From contig RQOL01000718.1 of assembly GCA_013076295.1 (NCBI GenBank), positions 5,579,623 through 5,643,622 on the forward strand: 64,000 nt of DNA. The letters are read 5' to 3'. Of the stretch, positions 47,651 through 60,400 are shown in pieces (the stretch's first letter is position 1; each line of letters starts with the position of its first letter). A model generated the notes under the pieces. The model was given only the letters and a program-made list of their open reading frames with translations, did not search any database and had not been told where the DNA came from. The stretch comes from Sanderia malayensis. Lineage: Eukaryota > Cnidaria > Scyphozoa > Semaeostomeae > Pelagiidae. The translations under genes and the position numbers were made by a program.

Positions 47651-48088
47651 TTACATATGTGGATGATGGGGGTAAAATGTTCTCTTTTTTATTGGCAATT
47701 TTTGGCTCAGTCCAGAGGAGAGTCGGTGCATTTCCTTAGATTCTTTGATGCTTTTTGAGACATCATCCCCAAACAGAAACTGGGTTGGTTTCTTGTCAAG
47801 ACTACAAATGTGCCTTGTGTCTTCCGCCAGGATACCCCTGACATTAATTTTCCTGGCATTATTAAGCAAAGATTGTGCTTGGCCAAGAAATATGATTCCA
47901 TCTAATCCAGAGTGAATTAGTTTTTTGGAATCTGCCATTTTACCCCCTTGGTCAGCCACAAGGACCATATCAGCCATTTGTGTGATGGCTGCAGTTGCTC
48001 GCATGATATTGGTTTGTATATTATAATAGCGGCGATCTGCTGGACGAATGGACTCAAAATTTTTTATTTCTTTGATCATCGCATTCAT
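47651..48088 (-). pseudogene. DIRS gag-like frame
   Basis: A 145-codon frame upstream of the RT on the same strand, rich in Lys/Ala/Met helices (ATAAITQMADMVLVADQGG, SGLDGIIFLGQAQSLLN). Position and composition suit the ORF1/gag of DIRS elements; no specific motif proves it. Confidence 0.45.
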
Positions 48089-48164
48089 GGCTGGTACCGT
48101 CGCTTGCCAGGGGGGGAGATTAGAGCTCCCACCTTTACTTCCTTTAGAAATGTTGCGTCGTTGT

Positions 48165-48330
48165 ATGTATTGTAGGGTATGTATTGTAGGGTATGTATTG
48201 TAGGGTATGTATGTATGTAGGGTATGTAGGGTATGTATGTATGTAGGGTATGTATATTATGTATAGTATTTATAGATAGTATATAGGGTATGTATTGATG
48301 TATATATTTATGTAAGTATCTTTTGTAAGT
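48165..48330. repeat. GTATGTA-based minisatellite
   Basis: Repeated GTATGTATTGTAGG units that grade into GTAGGGTATGTATGTAT, immediately left of a mini-Helitron insertion. Confidence 0.85.
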
Positions 48331-48337
48331 ATGTTAA

Positions 48338-49311
48338 TCTAATATTACTATTCTGCGATGTCACGTGATGACGCATTTTCCTTGCCAAAAACAATAGATT
48401 CGACCCGAAACAATAGGTCGAACGCCCAAAAACAATGGGCCGAAACGGCGAACCGTGTAATCACAAAGGCTTTTTTGTACGTGGGTATATGGCAATGAAA
48501 TTCACACTGAGTGTTTCGTTTATTAATTTAACCAGGGTAATGGATTTTGTTTTTCGATTTTCTCCCTAATTATTGAATTATTCCACTAATTATTCTGCTA
48601 ATTGTGCTATCACGAAAAAACTACGGTTTACGCTGACGAAACTTCCAAATTCGCGTAGCGAATTCCAAATTCGAACAAAGCGTTCGCTGTTCACGTGACG
48701 CGTCTCGCTTTTTGCTGCAAGTTGATTGGCTCTTTTTGCCCGACCCACGTGGTAGGCCTAATGTAAACAAGCCCAAAGTTTTAATCAACAAATTATGATA
48801 AGGGATTATCAGGCGAGCGCAGCGAGCTAACCTATTGTACGTGGGGTTCAAAGAGGCATGAGCATAAGCGAATGCAGCGCACGAAGTGCGCCAACCACAG
48901 GCGAGCGCAGCGAGCTAACCCATTGTACGTGGGGTTCAAAGAGACATGAGCGTGAGCAAATGCAGCGCACGAAGTGCGCCAACCACAGGCGAGCGCAGCG
49001 AGCTAACCCATTGTATGTGGGGTTCAAAGAGGCATGAGCCTAAGCGAATGCAGCGCACGAAGTGCGCCAACCACAGGCGAGCGCAGCGAGCTAACCCATT
49101 GTATGTGGGGTTGAAAGGGGCATGAGCGTAAGCGAATGCAGCGCACGAAGTGCGCCAACCACAGGCGAGCGCAGCGAGCTAACCCATTGTATGTGGGGTT
49201 CAAAGAGGCATGAGCGTAAGCGAATGCAGCGCACGAAGTGCGCCAACCACATTAAGTTTTTTTCACTTGCCCCCCTCCGGGAAGCGAGCGAACGCGAGCG
49301 CCCCCGGCTAG
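48338..49311 (+). mobile_element. Non-autonomous Helitron, copy D
   Basis: The cleanest copy: preceded by A, starts TCTAATATTACTATTCTGCG, has a shortened shared body to about 48800 and five units of an 89-bp minisatellite. The GC-rich tail (CCGGG...CCCGG arms around a GCGAGCG-rich loop) ends in CTAG at 49308-49311, followed by T. A 3' hairpin right before CTAG is the standard Helitron terminus. Confidence 0.85.
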
Positions 49312-49319
49312 TATTAATA

Positions 49320-49927
49320 TGTAATGCTTCTGTTTCTAATTTTTGTAATTCTTCAAAAAAGATCACTGCAAAACAGACACTGTCCTTCTTTTTAAACAAA
49401 TGATCTTCAATTAACAAATCTTAAAATGAACTCACCTCACTATAATAATGTTCACAAGGAATGACCACAAACATTCACTTTATGTCTGGGCACCTGAAAA
49501 ACAAGAAGAAATCATGTAATATACTTTATAGCATGTTGGCTCATCTCAGTTCTTTTCATGTGGCCTGAAGTCTATAAATGTAAGTAATTTATTGTAACTG
49601 CAAATCATTAATTAATTACCTCCACCTCATGTATTCACCAAGTCAAGAAACGTATTAAACCTTCTTACCTTTTGTCAACCTTCCATGGCCTACTCTTATT
49701 ATTGGTATTTTTACCAGCAGCAACATTTCTGAAGATATAACAGATCACCAAAAATCAATGTACTTCATTCTCCATGTGTCCGAGAAATGGTGTATTTCTA
49801 GATATCATGCATAATAAAGTCTACCAAATTATTTCTTCTTATACTTAGAGGTTCCCCTTCACAACCACACTTCTCCCCATCATCAACGAAGACCAAGGCC
49901 GTTTTTCTCTTCGGTGCCAAGTACATG
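49320..49927 (-). CDS. Candidate 5' exons of an unrecognised minus-strand gene
   Basis: ATG at 49927 opens MYLAPKRKTALVFVDDGEKCGCEGEPL with a donor-like GTATAAG near 49842. A second exon-like block at about 49731-49672 codes NVAAGKNTNNKSRPWKVDKR followed by GTAAGA. A third block at about 49400-49320 codes DHLFKKKDSVCFAVIFFEELQKLETEALHI and runs directly into the tail of Helitron copy D. No family recognised. It may be the promoter end of a gene whose later exons lie far downstream beyond the nested transposons. Confidence 0.35.
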
Positions 49928-50045
49928 CTCTTGCTGTTGTTGTGTTCAACTCAACTGCCTGTCTGTCGAATCGAATGGATCATCATGAGAATAATAATAA
50001 CAACAACGAGGCACGCCGCCGAATAGAGGCCACAGAACTTTCAAA

Positions 50046-50055
50046 TTGGCGCGAA
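50046..50055 (-). promoter_or_regulatory. E2F-like site upstream of the 49927 start
   Basis: TTGGCGCGAA (complement TTCGCGCCAA) matches the E2F consensus and sits about 120 bp upstream of the candidate ATG at 49927. The surrounding 49960-50110 region also lies upstream of plus-strand transcripts. Confidence 0.35.
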
Positions 50056-50199
50056 TTTAAAATAGCAATTGCGTGTTTACTTTCTTGCTACAGCAAATGT
50101 AACATTTTTGTTCAATATCTAACGTTGTTAGAAATTGCAGAAAATAATAATAATATCTATATATTGAAAAAAAATTATTAGAAAGATTGTTTTACTTTG

Positions 50200-51172
50200 T
50201 TATTGGTGAGTTGAATGTTGAAATTTACCTTTTCTAAACAATCCTTATTTACACCAACAGCGTCTTCTTTAAAGCAACGTTGTCTTTCATTGCATCGCAA
50301 TGCACTGTCTTTTTAGCGTTTTTGTCATCTGCTTTTTAGCGTTTCTGTTATCTGGTTTCTCGGCTAATGTCCAGCCAGTTTTGTTATTAACAAAGTAAAG
50401 TAAAGTGAAGTTTTTTTATAAAGTAAGTATTTCACTCCTTCACTTCAGCATGATCTTTTATTCTCATTTTTTCACTCAATCTATCAACATAATAATATAC
50501 AAGTTGACAATGTTAAACATTCCCTAGTATTAATAGCAACTTTCTCTTTACAAGATAATAAATTCATCCAAATCATCTTTCTTCTTTTCTAAAAACAGGG
50601 TTTCAAGAAAGTTGATTCCTCACAATATTTGGTGAGTGTCACAACAATTGTTGTTATACAAAGCCTATTTTAATTAATGTTTAAATGCCTCACCATGTAA
50701 TTTACATTGATCTCCCAAATCTGAAGCTTAACTACTTAGCTGAACAATCGCAACAATTTCTTATCAATAAAAAGCAAATTAACTGCATAATGCAAATAAA
50801 ATCTAGCCTTCACAAACACATCAAATGGATGATTAACTTTTCCAATTTATACATTATCACAACTGTTTTCCTTTTAGTTCTTGAAGAACACAATAGAAAG
50901 AGTGATGTAGGTCATAAGATAAAGTGCTCCAATATTTTTATTTGGGAACTTTAAATAACCAATAATTTAATTCCACGATCAAGAGAAATTTCAAACATTT
51001 CTTGCAATTATGCTTTAAATTATTTATTTTATCTTGCAGCTCACCAAAAAACAACAAAACCCATCCACTTGCTCACAAAAATCACTCATATTTCAAATAT
51101 TAACATTTTCACTTAAATTGGGTTGCATATAAAACACATTTTTTTCTTTTTTTTTATATCATCTCTCGCAAA
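50200..51172. other. AT-rich stretch, no gene seen
   Basis: Mostly low-complexity AT sequence with short tracts of AAGTAAAGTAAAGTGAAGT near 50395. An open frame at 50685-50954 has no motif. Confidence 0.4.
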
Positions 51173-53450
51173 ATGCCAAAAAAAGCCAGAAAAACATCAC
51201 CGGCTCAAGGTGCTGCGATCAAGTAAGGAAATCAAATCGCTGAAGTCGTGAGAATAACCAAGAGGCTCATCCAGTTCATTTACCACCTGATAATATGGTA
51301 CAGGGAGCAGTGAATGATCTTCACCAGTTGCAGCAAGAATACCCTCAGCAACCAGCCCGAGAATATCAACCACTACCAGTTCATTATCCACAGATGCAGG
51401 CATTGTATGTGCCATGGCAACTACCTGCGATGCTTCCCCACTATGGACTTATAGCAGTACCACAACCAATAAACATTGGCTTACAATATCCTGCAGCACT
51501 GGCCCCTCAACTTCAGGTACACAACTCGATAATTTCTGCTAAACTTTTCCAATCACGTCAACCATATATTATACAGCTTTTTGTAATTAAAAACTATCAA
51601 AATTAAAATAATTAATTTATTTAATTTATTAATTATTTTTTATATCAACCACATTATCAATATTTTTCCATCCGCAGGTACCACCGATGGTTATGCAGTT
51701 GCAACCACCCCTTCTGATTCGTAATCATGAAGGTCCGGCAGCAATACAAACGGCAAATGTGGAGATGCTTAATGTAATTCAAGCTCAAAATGACAATGGG
51801 AAAAACAAAATTGTTAACACAAGTTAACTACAGTTAGGCAACTCCCTTTTCCATTTACCTATTTCAGACATGTACAATTATAAGTCCCCATGTATATTTA
51901 TATCAATGGGAACTCTATATTAATAACATTAAATTTCCAATAACTAAAAACTTAATGAAATGATTTCATTTAATTTCATTTCAACAGATACGGCCAATGC
52001 AGATGCAACCCGAAACACATATTGAAAATGAAAATAATGAAATTGAAAGGCCAGCACAACCTGATGAAATCAACGTGGAACAACACATTCCAATTCCACA
52101 TGATAATCAGGTAAAACAGACTACCATCACAATTGGCTTAAATACACCAGTCATTCTCCATAGGACCATGTCAGGAAATTATTTTGCTCTCTAATAGACA
52201 TATCTTCACAAGTTCCAGTTTTGTGCATTTCAAAACACATGATTGAATTATATTAACTTAGATTGCATTGCATTTCAGGATCCACAAATATTGCCTGCTG
52301 CTATGGAATTGCAACCCAACCTTGAAAATGAGAATGAAGAGAATGAAATAGCGGTACAACCACAAGAAGTTGAAATGCATCACGAAATCCCACCACAACA
52401 CCAAGATGATGTCCCCCAACCCATCGAACATCAAGAAAGGGAAGTAAATCAACCTATTCTTGAAATTCCTCAATTCTCCCCAATGCCTCATCATCTTGGG
52501 AAAATGACCAGGACATGTATTCACTGTGAAGCGAAGTACTTCCGAGAGGAACTCAACACAAGAAAACAATACAACAAATGTTGTATGGGAGGATTAATAA
52601 CTCTCGATCCCATTCAACCACCCCCGGCAAATGTGATGCATTTATACACTGGAACTACTGATGAATCTAAATATTTTCTCAAAAATTTCCGTAGATACAA
52701 TTCACTAATGGCGATGGCATCCTGGACAGCTAACGTTGTAAGACACGCTAATGCAGGACCACCAGTCATCACCATACATGGAAGTGCATACCATATGACA
52801 GGTAAATATAACGTCCCTCTCTTAGTAGCTCTTATATTATGCCACATTTTCATATAATAGCTTCACGTGATGAAACGGATGTTGACAGAACGCTCAAGTC
52901 CTTTCCCACCCAATCTACAATGGATAAGCTCTCTATGCTTGCCTGAATATGAAAAGTATCCAATCGTAAATCAAAGCGCTTTATGATGCTTCATAACAAA
53001 GCACTTGCTGCATTGAAAATTGCAGTTGATATAACGAAGTACAATTTACAATGTTTTTCAATTCAACAGGGGTAACTGAAACCGACAGGTCCCGAAAATA
53101 TGCAGAATTATACATTATGGACACCCACAAGCACTGCAAGAACGCCAGAACACAGCCAGAGAACAAAACTTGGACTTAGACATGGTGGCGCTGCTGCAAA
53201 ACGAATTGATGGCAGTAAATCGTTTGCTCAACATTTTAAAACAATGGGAGAGTACTGGAAGAGCAAAGGCAGCAAGCCATTGCCAATGATCAGCCTATTC
53301 CCACTTCAAGATGATTATTACCGGTCGCCCAGAACAAGATCGAAGATATGATAATCCTACTGCCAGAGAAATTGCAGCAGTCTACACTACACGCAATGGC
53401 GGTGCTCCTAATCCGAGAATAGAGAGCTTCAATTCGAACAAGGCGTGGTA
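51173..53450 (+). CDS. Helitron N-terminal exons
   Basis: Exons with good borders: 51173-51223 (MPKKARKTSPAQGAAIK, donor GTAAGG), about 51300-51514, 51679-51770, 51987-52110 and 52279-52801. The first four code Gln/Pro-rich low-complexity protein. The fifth has the conserved Helitron block (CIHCEAKYFREEL...NKCCMGGLITLDPIQPPP) and a VITIHGSAYHMTG end. The next exon starts near 53070 (ETDRSRKYAELYIMD) but shifts frame after about 60 bases; RRYDNPTAREIAAVY (53330-53380) follows in another frame. Such a long Gln-rich leader split by several introns is unusual for Helitrons. Confidence 0.6.
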
Positions 53451-54790
53451 ATCTTATGAAGATTAATGCCTTAGATCCGTTGCGGATCCTCTAACCTATC
53501 CATTGTTGTTCTTTCAGGGTGATCGGGATACAGCTGGACCTTCAACGTCTACCTACACGTGAGGACAAGCCAGAAAATGCTAATCGTGCCACCGTCAGAC
53601 TACAATCGCCGAATATTATTCGTACCGAATACAAGTCAGAAATCAACTGTCCACATCCACAGGGCAACACTTCTCTTTCAACAATATTGGTGGATGCATA
53701 CACCAAAATAGAAGGAAACAAGCTCAACTGGATTTTGCACAATCAACGGCAATTACGTGCTGACAGTTATCGAGGCCTGATGGATCACCTGAACAGAAGG
53801 GCTGAAATCGAAAATCAAATGGCCAGGGCAAACAATCCCAACGAACCCCTTCATATTGATGTCGGTCGTGTTGTCATACTTCCCTCATCTTTTTCAGGCA
53901 GTCAACGAAATATGTACCAGAACTTTCAAGATGCAATGACATCGTAAGAAAGTATGGCAAGCCTGACATCTTCCTAACCATGACGGCCAATCCCAGATGG
54001 AAGGAGATTTCAGAAACATTCTACCACACCAGAAGCGAATGACCGGCCTGACATCGTCACACGAGTATTTCAACAGAAACTACAAGAACTACTGGAAGAT
54101 GTCCTTCACAAGCACATTCTCGGACACACTGTTGCACATGTATATGTCATCGAATTTCAGAAGAGAGGACTACCACATGCTCACATGATTCTGTTCCTCT
54201 CCGAGGCTGATAGACCACGAACACCTGAAGAGGTAACATCTATAGCAATAATTATTATAGAGTAAAAGATAGATTTATTATACATTTATTATTGAGTATG
54301 AAATATTATCATCAGTTGTATTGCTTAGTAAAAACACAATGCATTTTGATGTGTAGAGCTTACATGTGATATTTTTCTCGAAACCTACAGGTAGATCGAC
54401 TCATATCAGCTGAAATTCCGGACCCACAGGATGCAAGATATCACAAGTTAGTACTGAAGCACATGACACATGGACCATGCGGTGATATAAACCCCGGATG
54501 TGTTTGCATGGAGAATAACAAATGCAAGAAACGATTTCCGAAAGATCGCACTGCCGAAACACAAGTCAATGCGAATGGTTATCCCTCTACAGACGACGCT
54601 GTCGTCACCCAGTCAATCTGGAAGATCGACTTCTAGATGATACATGGGTTGTGCCACATAATCGCATCTTCTACTCAAGTATCAGTGTCACATTAATCTC
54701 GAAATATGTAGCACTGTGAAGTCCGTGAAATATATTTTCAAATATATTCATAAAGGACAAGACATGGCACACGTGGAAATTCTGAAGGAC
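53451..54790 (+). pseudogene. Helitron Rep (HUH nuclease) region
   Basis: Contains a DPL..P.TYPLLFFQGD-type segment (about 53475-53520), GRVVILPSSFSGSQRNMYQ (about 53863), GKPDIFLTMTANPRWKE (about 53950), the HUH metal-binding motif GLPHAHMILFL (54166-54200), CGDINPGCVC (about 54480), and the two-tyrosine motif KSVKYIFKYIHKGQD (about 54720). Several 1-base shifts (near 53510, 53945, 54000-54160, 54610) and an intron with a GTAACATCT donor near 54230 interrupt it. Catalytic His and Tyr residues are kept, but the frame is not. Confidence 0.75.
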
Positions 54791-57347
54791 AGCAGCAACA
54801 AGTACCTCAAGATATTGAGCACGATGAAGTACGCCAATACATCAACGCTCGGTATATTGGACCACACGAAGCTGTTCACAGAATATTCCAATTTTCCATG
54901 CACGAGAAAAGTCACACTATAAAACGTCTGCATGTTCATTTACCTGATCAGCAGACCGTATACTTTCAGGATAATGGAAGGGTCGAACAATTACAAAACA
55001 TCAATGAAAAAACCACACTGACGTCTTGGTTTGAATTGAATGCACAAGACCCGGCTGCACGCCAATATCTCTATCACGAGATTCCTGAACACTATGTTTT
55101 CAACGAGCGCACCAAAACATGGAAAGCAAGACAGCGGAGAACACTGCCTGTCATAGGCAGAATATATCAAGTTCACCCACGACCATGTGAGCAAAGATTC
55201 GCACTGAGACTATTGCTTCTCCATAAACGAGGTGCCACGTCGTTTGAAGATCTTCGCACGATAGAAGGAAACCTATGCAATTCCTTCAAAGACGCTGCTT
55301 TAGCTCTAGGTCTGTTGGAAGATGATGCTGAAATCATACGCTGTTTGGAGGAGGCAGTTATTTTAACATGCCAATACAACTGAGACAGTTGTTTGCAACA
55401 TTACTCCTTTTTCAAACACCTTCTGATATCGCAGCACTCTTCAACATGTTCAAAGAAGCATTAAGTGAAGATTTGTACGACGTGATCAACTCAATCATCC
55501 AGATATGGCCATAGCTTTTGAAGACCGACACATGTATCAATGTCTACATGACATTGACGAAAATTTGAAAGTACATGGTCAATCGATCACTAATTATGCT
55601 GACCTTCCTCAACTTCCAGCCGACTATGTCATTCCTGAACGAGGTACTAATGTGTTATTTTCAAATATGTACTGTATTAGTAAGAATATAATAATGTATC
55701 CTAACATCGTGCAGACAAGGGCATTTACGTATTTTTGGACATTATTTCCTGCTTTCTTTCCAATTTATTGCAATATATTTCACTTATTATTACAGAGGAA
55801 GATGACATCGATGTTGGCAATGCCAGAGAGGAAGGAGAACGAATGCTGGCCGCATTGAACCCTGAACAGCGAGCCATATACACGGGAATCACTGATGCTA
55901 TCAACGCGCAATCCGAACAGAACTGTCACTTTGTTGACGGGCCGGCTGGAACCGGAAAACTTTCCTTTACAACACGTTGGTTCACAATCTGCAAGCCAAT
56001 GGACATAAAGTTCAGTGCATGGCGTGGTCAGGAATTGCTGCAACACTGCTCATAAATGGTAGAACTTCACATTCTACCTTTCAAATTCCTATACCACTTC
56101 AAGCTGAATCAACGTGTAATGTCAAGAGACAGAGCAGGAGAGCACAGGTATTGCGCGAAACTACCCTTTCATATGGGATGAAGCTTCCATGATTCCCGCA
56201 CTTGCATTACAAGCAGTCGACCGACTGCTTCGAGACATTACACATGTCGACAGACCATTTGGTGGCAAGTTCATGCTACTTGGTGGTGACTTCAGACAGT
56301 TCTACCTGTCGTCACGAAAGCAGGAAGGGAAAGAATTGTAGCAGAGACTCTAAAATCACACCAGATCATTGATCTATGGACAAAGTTTCAGCAGCATCGT
56401 TTACACACCAACATGAGAGCCGTTCAAGATGATTCATACCGTGAATTCTCAGAATGGCTTCTCAGACTTGGCAACAAGCAAGAAGCACACGATGCACTGG
56501 ACAACGTAATTCTGCCACAACAGATATGCACTTCGTCTAAAGAAGACATGCTGAACTTCATTTTTCCCAGGCCGAACACACCAGATTCACACCTAATGAT
56601 GGATCCTGTAACAATGTCTGAACGCTGTTGTCTGACTCCAAGAATGACTTATCACATCAAGTGAACGACTTAATTCTGGACAGACTTCAAACAGCCGAAA
56701 GAACTTATTACAGCACAGACAGTGTTGTCACAGACGATCCAGATGAGGAAGAGGCCTACCCCATTGAATTTCTCAACCAACTCACTCCGAATGGAATGCC
56801 GTTGCACAGACTTAAACTCAAGGTAGGAAGAGTACAATCTTTCATCCTATTAACATTAAATTATTATGTGCAAAGGTAGTGCACCATAAAAAAGCCGTCA
56901 TTAATCACAATAATATTCATTGCATTAGGTTGGTGCAACGATCATTCTTCTGCGGAATCTCAATCCAAAGAAAGGTCTTTGCAACGGAACAAGACTCATA
57001 GTTCGGCATCTCCGACGTCACGTGATCACGGCAGAGATCATTACAAGGAGCACAGAGGACAACGGGTCATGATTCCCAAGATCACAGTCTCCACTCAGGA
57101 CACGGAAATGCCGTTCAAAATGAAACGCCGACAGTTTCCAGTCAGACTTGCATACTGCTTGACAATCAACAAGGCACAGGGGCAATCCCTGAGGTATGTT
57201 GGTTTGTACTTACCTGAGCCCGTGTTCACACATGGTCAGTTATATGTGGCCATGTCAAGAGCAACATCATTTAACGGGCTCAAAGTATTCCTCCCAGAGG
57301 AAACACACAGGAAAACAAAGAACATTGTTTTCCAAGAAGTCCTGTAA
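54791..57347 (+). pseudogene. Helitron Pif1-type helicase region
   Basis: After an open linker (54898-55383, KRLHVHLPDQQTVYF, a standard Helitron block), the helicase begins with LNPEQRAIYTGITDAIN and Walker A GPAGTGK (55938-55959). Later motifs: GIAATLLINGRTSHSTF (about 56030-56085), DEAS-like WDEASMIP (about 56176-56200), GGDFRQ (about 56283), and C-terminal FPVRLAYCLTINKAQGQSL and GQLYVAMSRATSF (57135-57275). Introns with GT..AG borders lie near 55645-55795 and 56822-56930. Shifts near 55963, 56130 and 56300 break it. Confidence 0.75.
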
Positions 57348-57479
57348 AGGCTTCATCCTAGAGCGACCATCTGCACAGTTGCTCTACAGAGGGCTGCCTA
57401 CCAAAACGCACATACACACATTCAAGGGTACGGGTATTGTGTGTCAACGCAGATCACGTCGCACATAAGTGTGATGTAC

Positions 57480-60400
57480 AGCCGTTACTGGCACCTTTCT
57501 AGAATGCATTCATTCTAGATAACACTGATCTGCGGAGACCAACTGGACATTACACCCTCCACATGTCCAGGGGTGACTGCACCACACACAGCAGTCGGCA
57601 CAGTCCTGAATCCTGCGTAGCGCCCGATTATTAAGAGTTATGCGTTGCCATTTTCTCCGATATTGCCTATGGGAAAGTGGATTTCCTTACTCTGTGAAAA
57701 CTGCAAGTTGTCCCTTAAGGATAGTTACTTTTTGCAAAACATCGCACTATCAATAACATCCCCCCCTCTCCTTTTAATACATGAACACTTGATCTAAAAT
57801 CTATAGAGGCCCCTTTGTGTTTACTGTTATATATTTCCAAATTTCAATTGCACTTTTCACCAACAAGGAAAACTCGAACAAAGGTTACTCCTTGACGCTG
57901 GTGTTCGAGCTTTTAACTAATGTAACCGGCAATCTTATTCTTTTTTTTGCTATGTACAAACGTAATCCTCAAAACAAACGAACGCGGTTATTGAAAGAAT
58001 ACATTCACGCCGTGGCAGAGATGTATGCTTGCTGAGAGTGAAGTGCTATGAAGAATCCAAATTGAGGTACTGTCATTTTGCTAAAGACGTCGCTTAACCA
58101 ATCAATTTTGCAACCTGAACTACGGATTGTATGTATCAATTTTTATGGATATTGACCATTCACCAATTCTTTGAATAGTAAACTCTATCATGATTGAACT
58201 TTTCGCATTCGTACTTCGCATACAATACAAATATCTATCCAAATCCTTTCAAAACATGTTTTTTGTACTGTAGTCTATATCTTCAGATCTTCCGCATTAA
58301 TGATAACGTTCTAAGAATAGCGATTTACGTATTCAATAGCAGATAATCAGGAGATAGATCGTTAGAGTTTCAATATTCATATATTTGTGTATTTGTCCCA
58401 TATAAATCTCCATTCAATAATATCATAACAAAATTTATTGACTTCGTTTTTAATTAGATGCATTTCTGCTAATGTCATTGAAACGAGGCGACACTTCTGT
58501 CTCCCATTTCAAACGCCTTTGTGCTGTCTATGTATGATTTTCATCTATGTTATGTCTCATCATCGCACTATTGTTGCCTGTCGGGTTTAAGTTTCTGTCT
58601 GCCAACAATTGGCATCCAGTTGGATTTTGTTGCTCAACTCAATGAAATTATACCTCATAAAGCCTTCCTGGCTCAAAGGAAACAACTACCTTGCTGTTGA
58701 CTAAAGGTAAATAAGGTTCATTTTCATTTTGGACAATGAAACAATGCATATTTAGATATAAGCGAATTTGCTACTGAAATGAGAGAAAATAAAGGTGATG
58801 TACTTTTATTGACATAATAAAGGAAACAACTAGGCTGCTATGAATCAGAGGTCAACAATCTATATTTTCACGCTCATCCCTTTCAATTTGATATGTTGAA
58901 TGGAAATTACTTAGCTTAGGCCATTTCTACTTTACTCACGGTTTACATATAGTTTGTTAGGCCAGAATTCTGGAAATTTTCCAATGTTTTTTCAGTACTT
59001 TGTTTTCAGAAGAAATGTGCATTACTCTACCAACATCTTCGTCTTCCTGAGGCTTTTATTTCCGTGAATATAGTTCCTAACCAATTTATTGACTTTGTGG
59101 CTGCCTTCTTTGTTTTACAAGCAAAGCTCATTGATATCCCCACATGAACCTGCTTTCAACTTTGTGTTTATGGAAAATGTTTAATTGTTGTGATGTACAT
59201 GAAGGAAACCAGTGAAAGTCAAGTTCAAACCCTGAGAAAGATCCACACTTTATTTGCTTACCACCTTCCTCATTGCACATGCATTGCATATCTCTTTTGT
59301 CTACCACACTCATTAATTTTCTATTTTTTGTACAGATTCATTTAGTTAAAGGCAATGGAAAATTCAATCAATGGTTCAAAGCGTTCTCTTCAAATTATTT
59401 CCAAGTCAGGTATAATATTCAAGGTATGATGCTCTCTGTTCCATATGAATCAATTAATGCACCTTGCTCAAAAAGCAGACTCAATAAATAGGGGCTCAAT
59501 AATATTTCTACATTGACTACCACTAAATGTTTTCTTAACAAATCACTTACAGTATTCTAAACCTACCGGTACTTAATTCTTCCTCATTGTCACTTAATGA
59601 TGTTCCTTATCAGGCAGATGTGTTATCGTAAACTCAGTGTGCCAGGCACAGACGCCAATGATTTCACAACCATTACAGCACAACATTTTCAAATTTAGTG
59701 AGAAGCATACATTGTATCAATCACTGATAGAAACCTCCATTACACTGGACAAAACAAGCTAAGATGGCTGTTACCACACAAGCAAACATTATTAATGCAT
59801 TTTAATAATCTATATGTGCATAAATATGTCTTTGTTATCTTACTTGAATATTGAGAGTCTGGCATGATAATTTTTGATAGTTTCCCATTGTAGATATCTT
59901 TTTAACCAGAACCTCATAGTGTATGGTGTCTCCTCATTCATTCACTGTGGAAGTGCTTGACAAAGTATTTCCGTTTTTTTTTTAATCAACAACATTCCAA
60001 TTGTATATATCATTGACACTTGCTTACGTTTCCAGTATGTAGACACTGTATTACATGAACTGTACTACCATCTTACAATGTGTCTTATATCATAAAGAGC
60101 TTTCCCATACAATTAACATGCAAGCACAGGAACTTATTGAATCCTCAGAACAATTACAACATAATGGCAACTTGAAGTAACAAACTTTTTTAAAAGGAAC
60201 CTACATGTATAAGGTAGAAAACTTAAGGAACGTTTACTACTAGAGGCCAAATCACTAACCCATCTTTTCATTTTGAGTATATTAATATTTCCGCATAATT
60301 CAAAATTAGGAAGCCGGTTCCATTGATTTTCAGTACTTTTACATTATATGAAGCTTCTTCATGTGTCTTTTCACGTACCAGAACGATGAATTTGAATGCT

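Larger units (their letters stand above)
45410..48090 (-). mobile_element. DIRS-type tyrosine-recombinase retrotransposon
   Basis: Minus-strand order: gag-like frame (48088-47651), reverse transcriptase (47408-46673), RNase H (46824-46375) and tyrosine recombinase (46272 to about 45410). RT, RNase H and a tyrosine recombinase with no DDE integrase define DIRS-like elements. Each gene is broken by shifts or stops. Terminal repeats were not identified. Confidence 0.75.
51173..57470 (+). mobile_element. Autonomous Helitron (Rep-helicase), frameshifted
   Basis: A multi-exon rolling-circle transposon frame on the plus strand, with an N-terminal zinc-like region, a Rep (HUH) nuclease and a Pif1-type helicase. 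I could not fix the TC and CTRR ends. A CTAGAATGCATTCATTCTAG hairpin-like palindrome near 57500-57519 may mark the 3' region. The short Helitrons in this window have 5' TCTAATATTAC ends, which I do not find around this copy, so it is probably not their direct driver. Confidence 0.75.
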
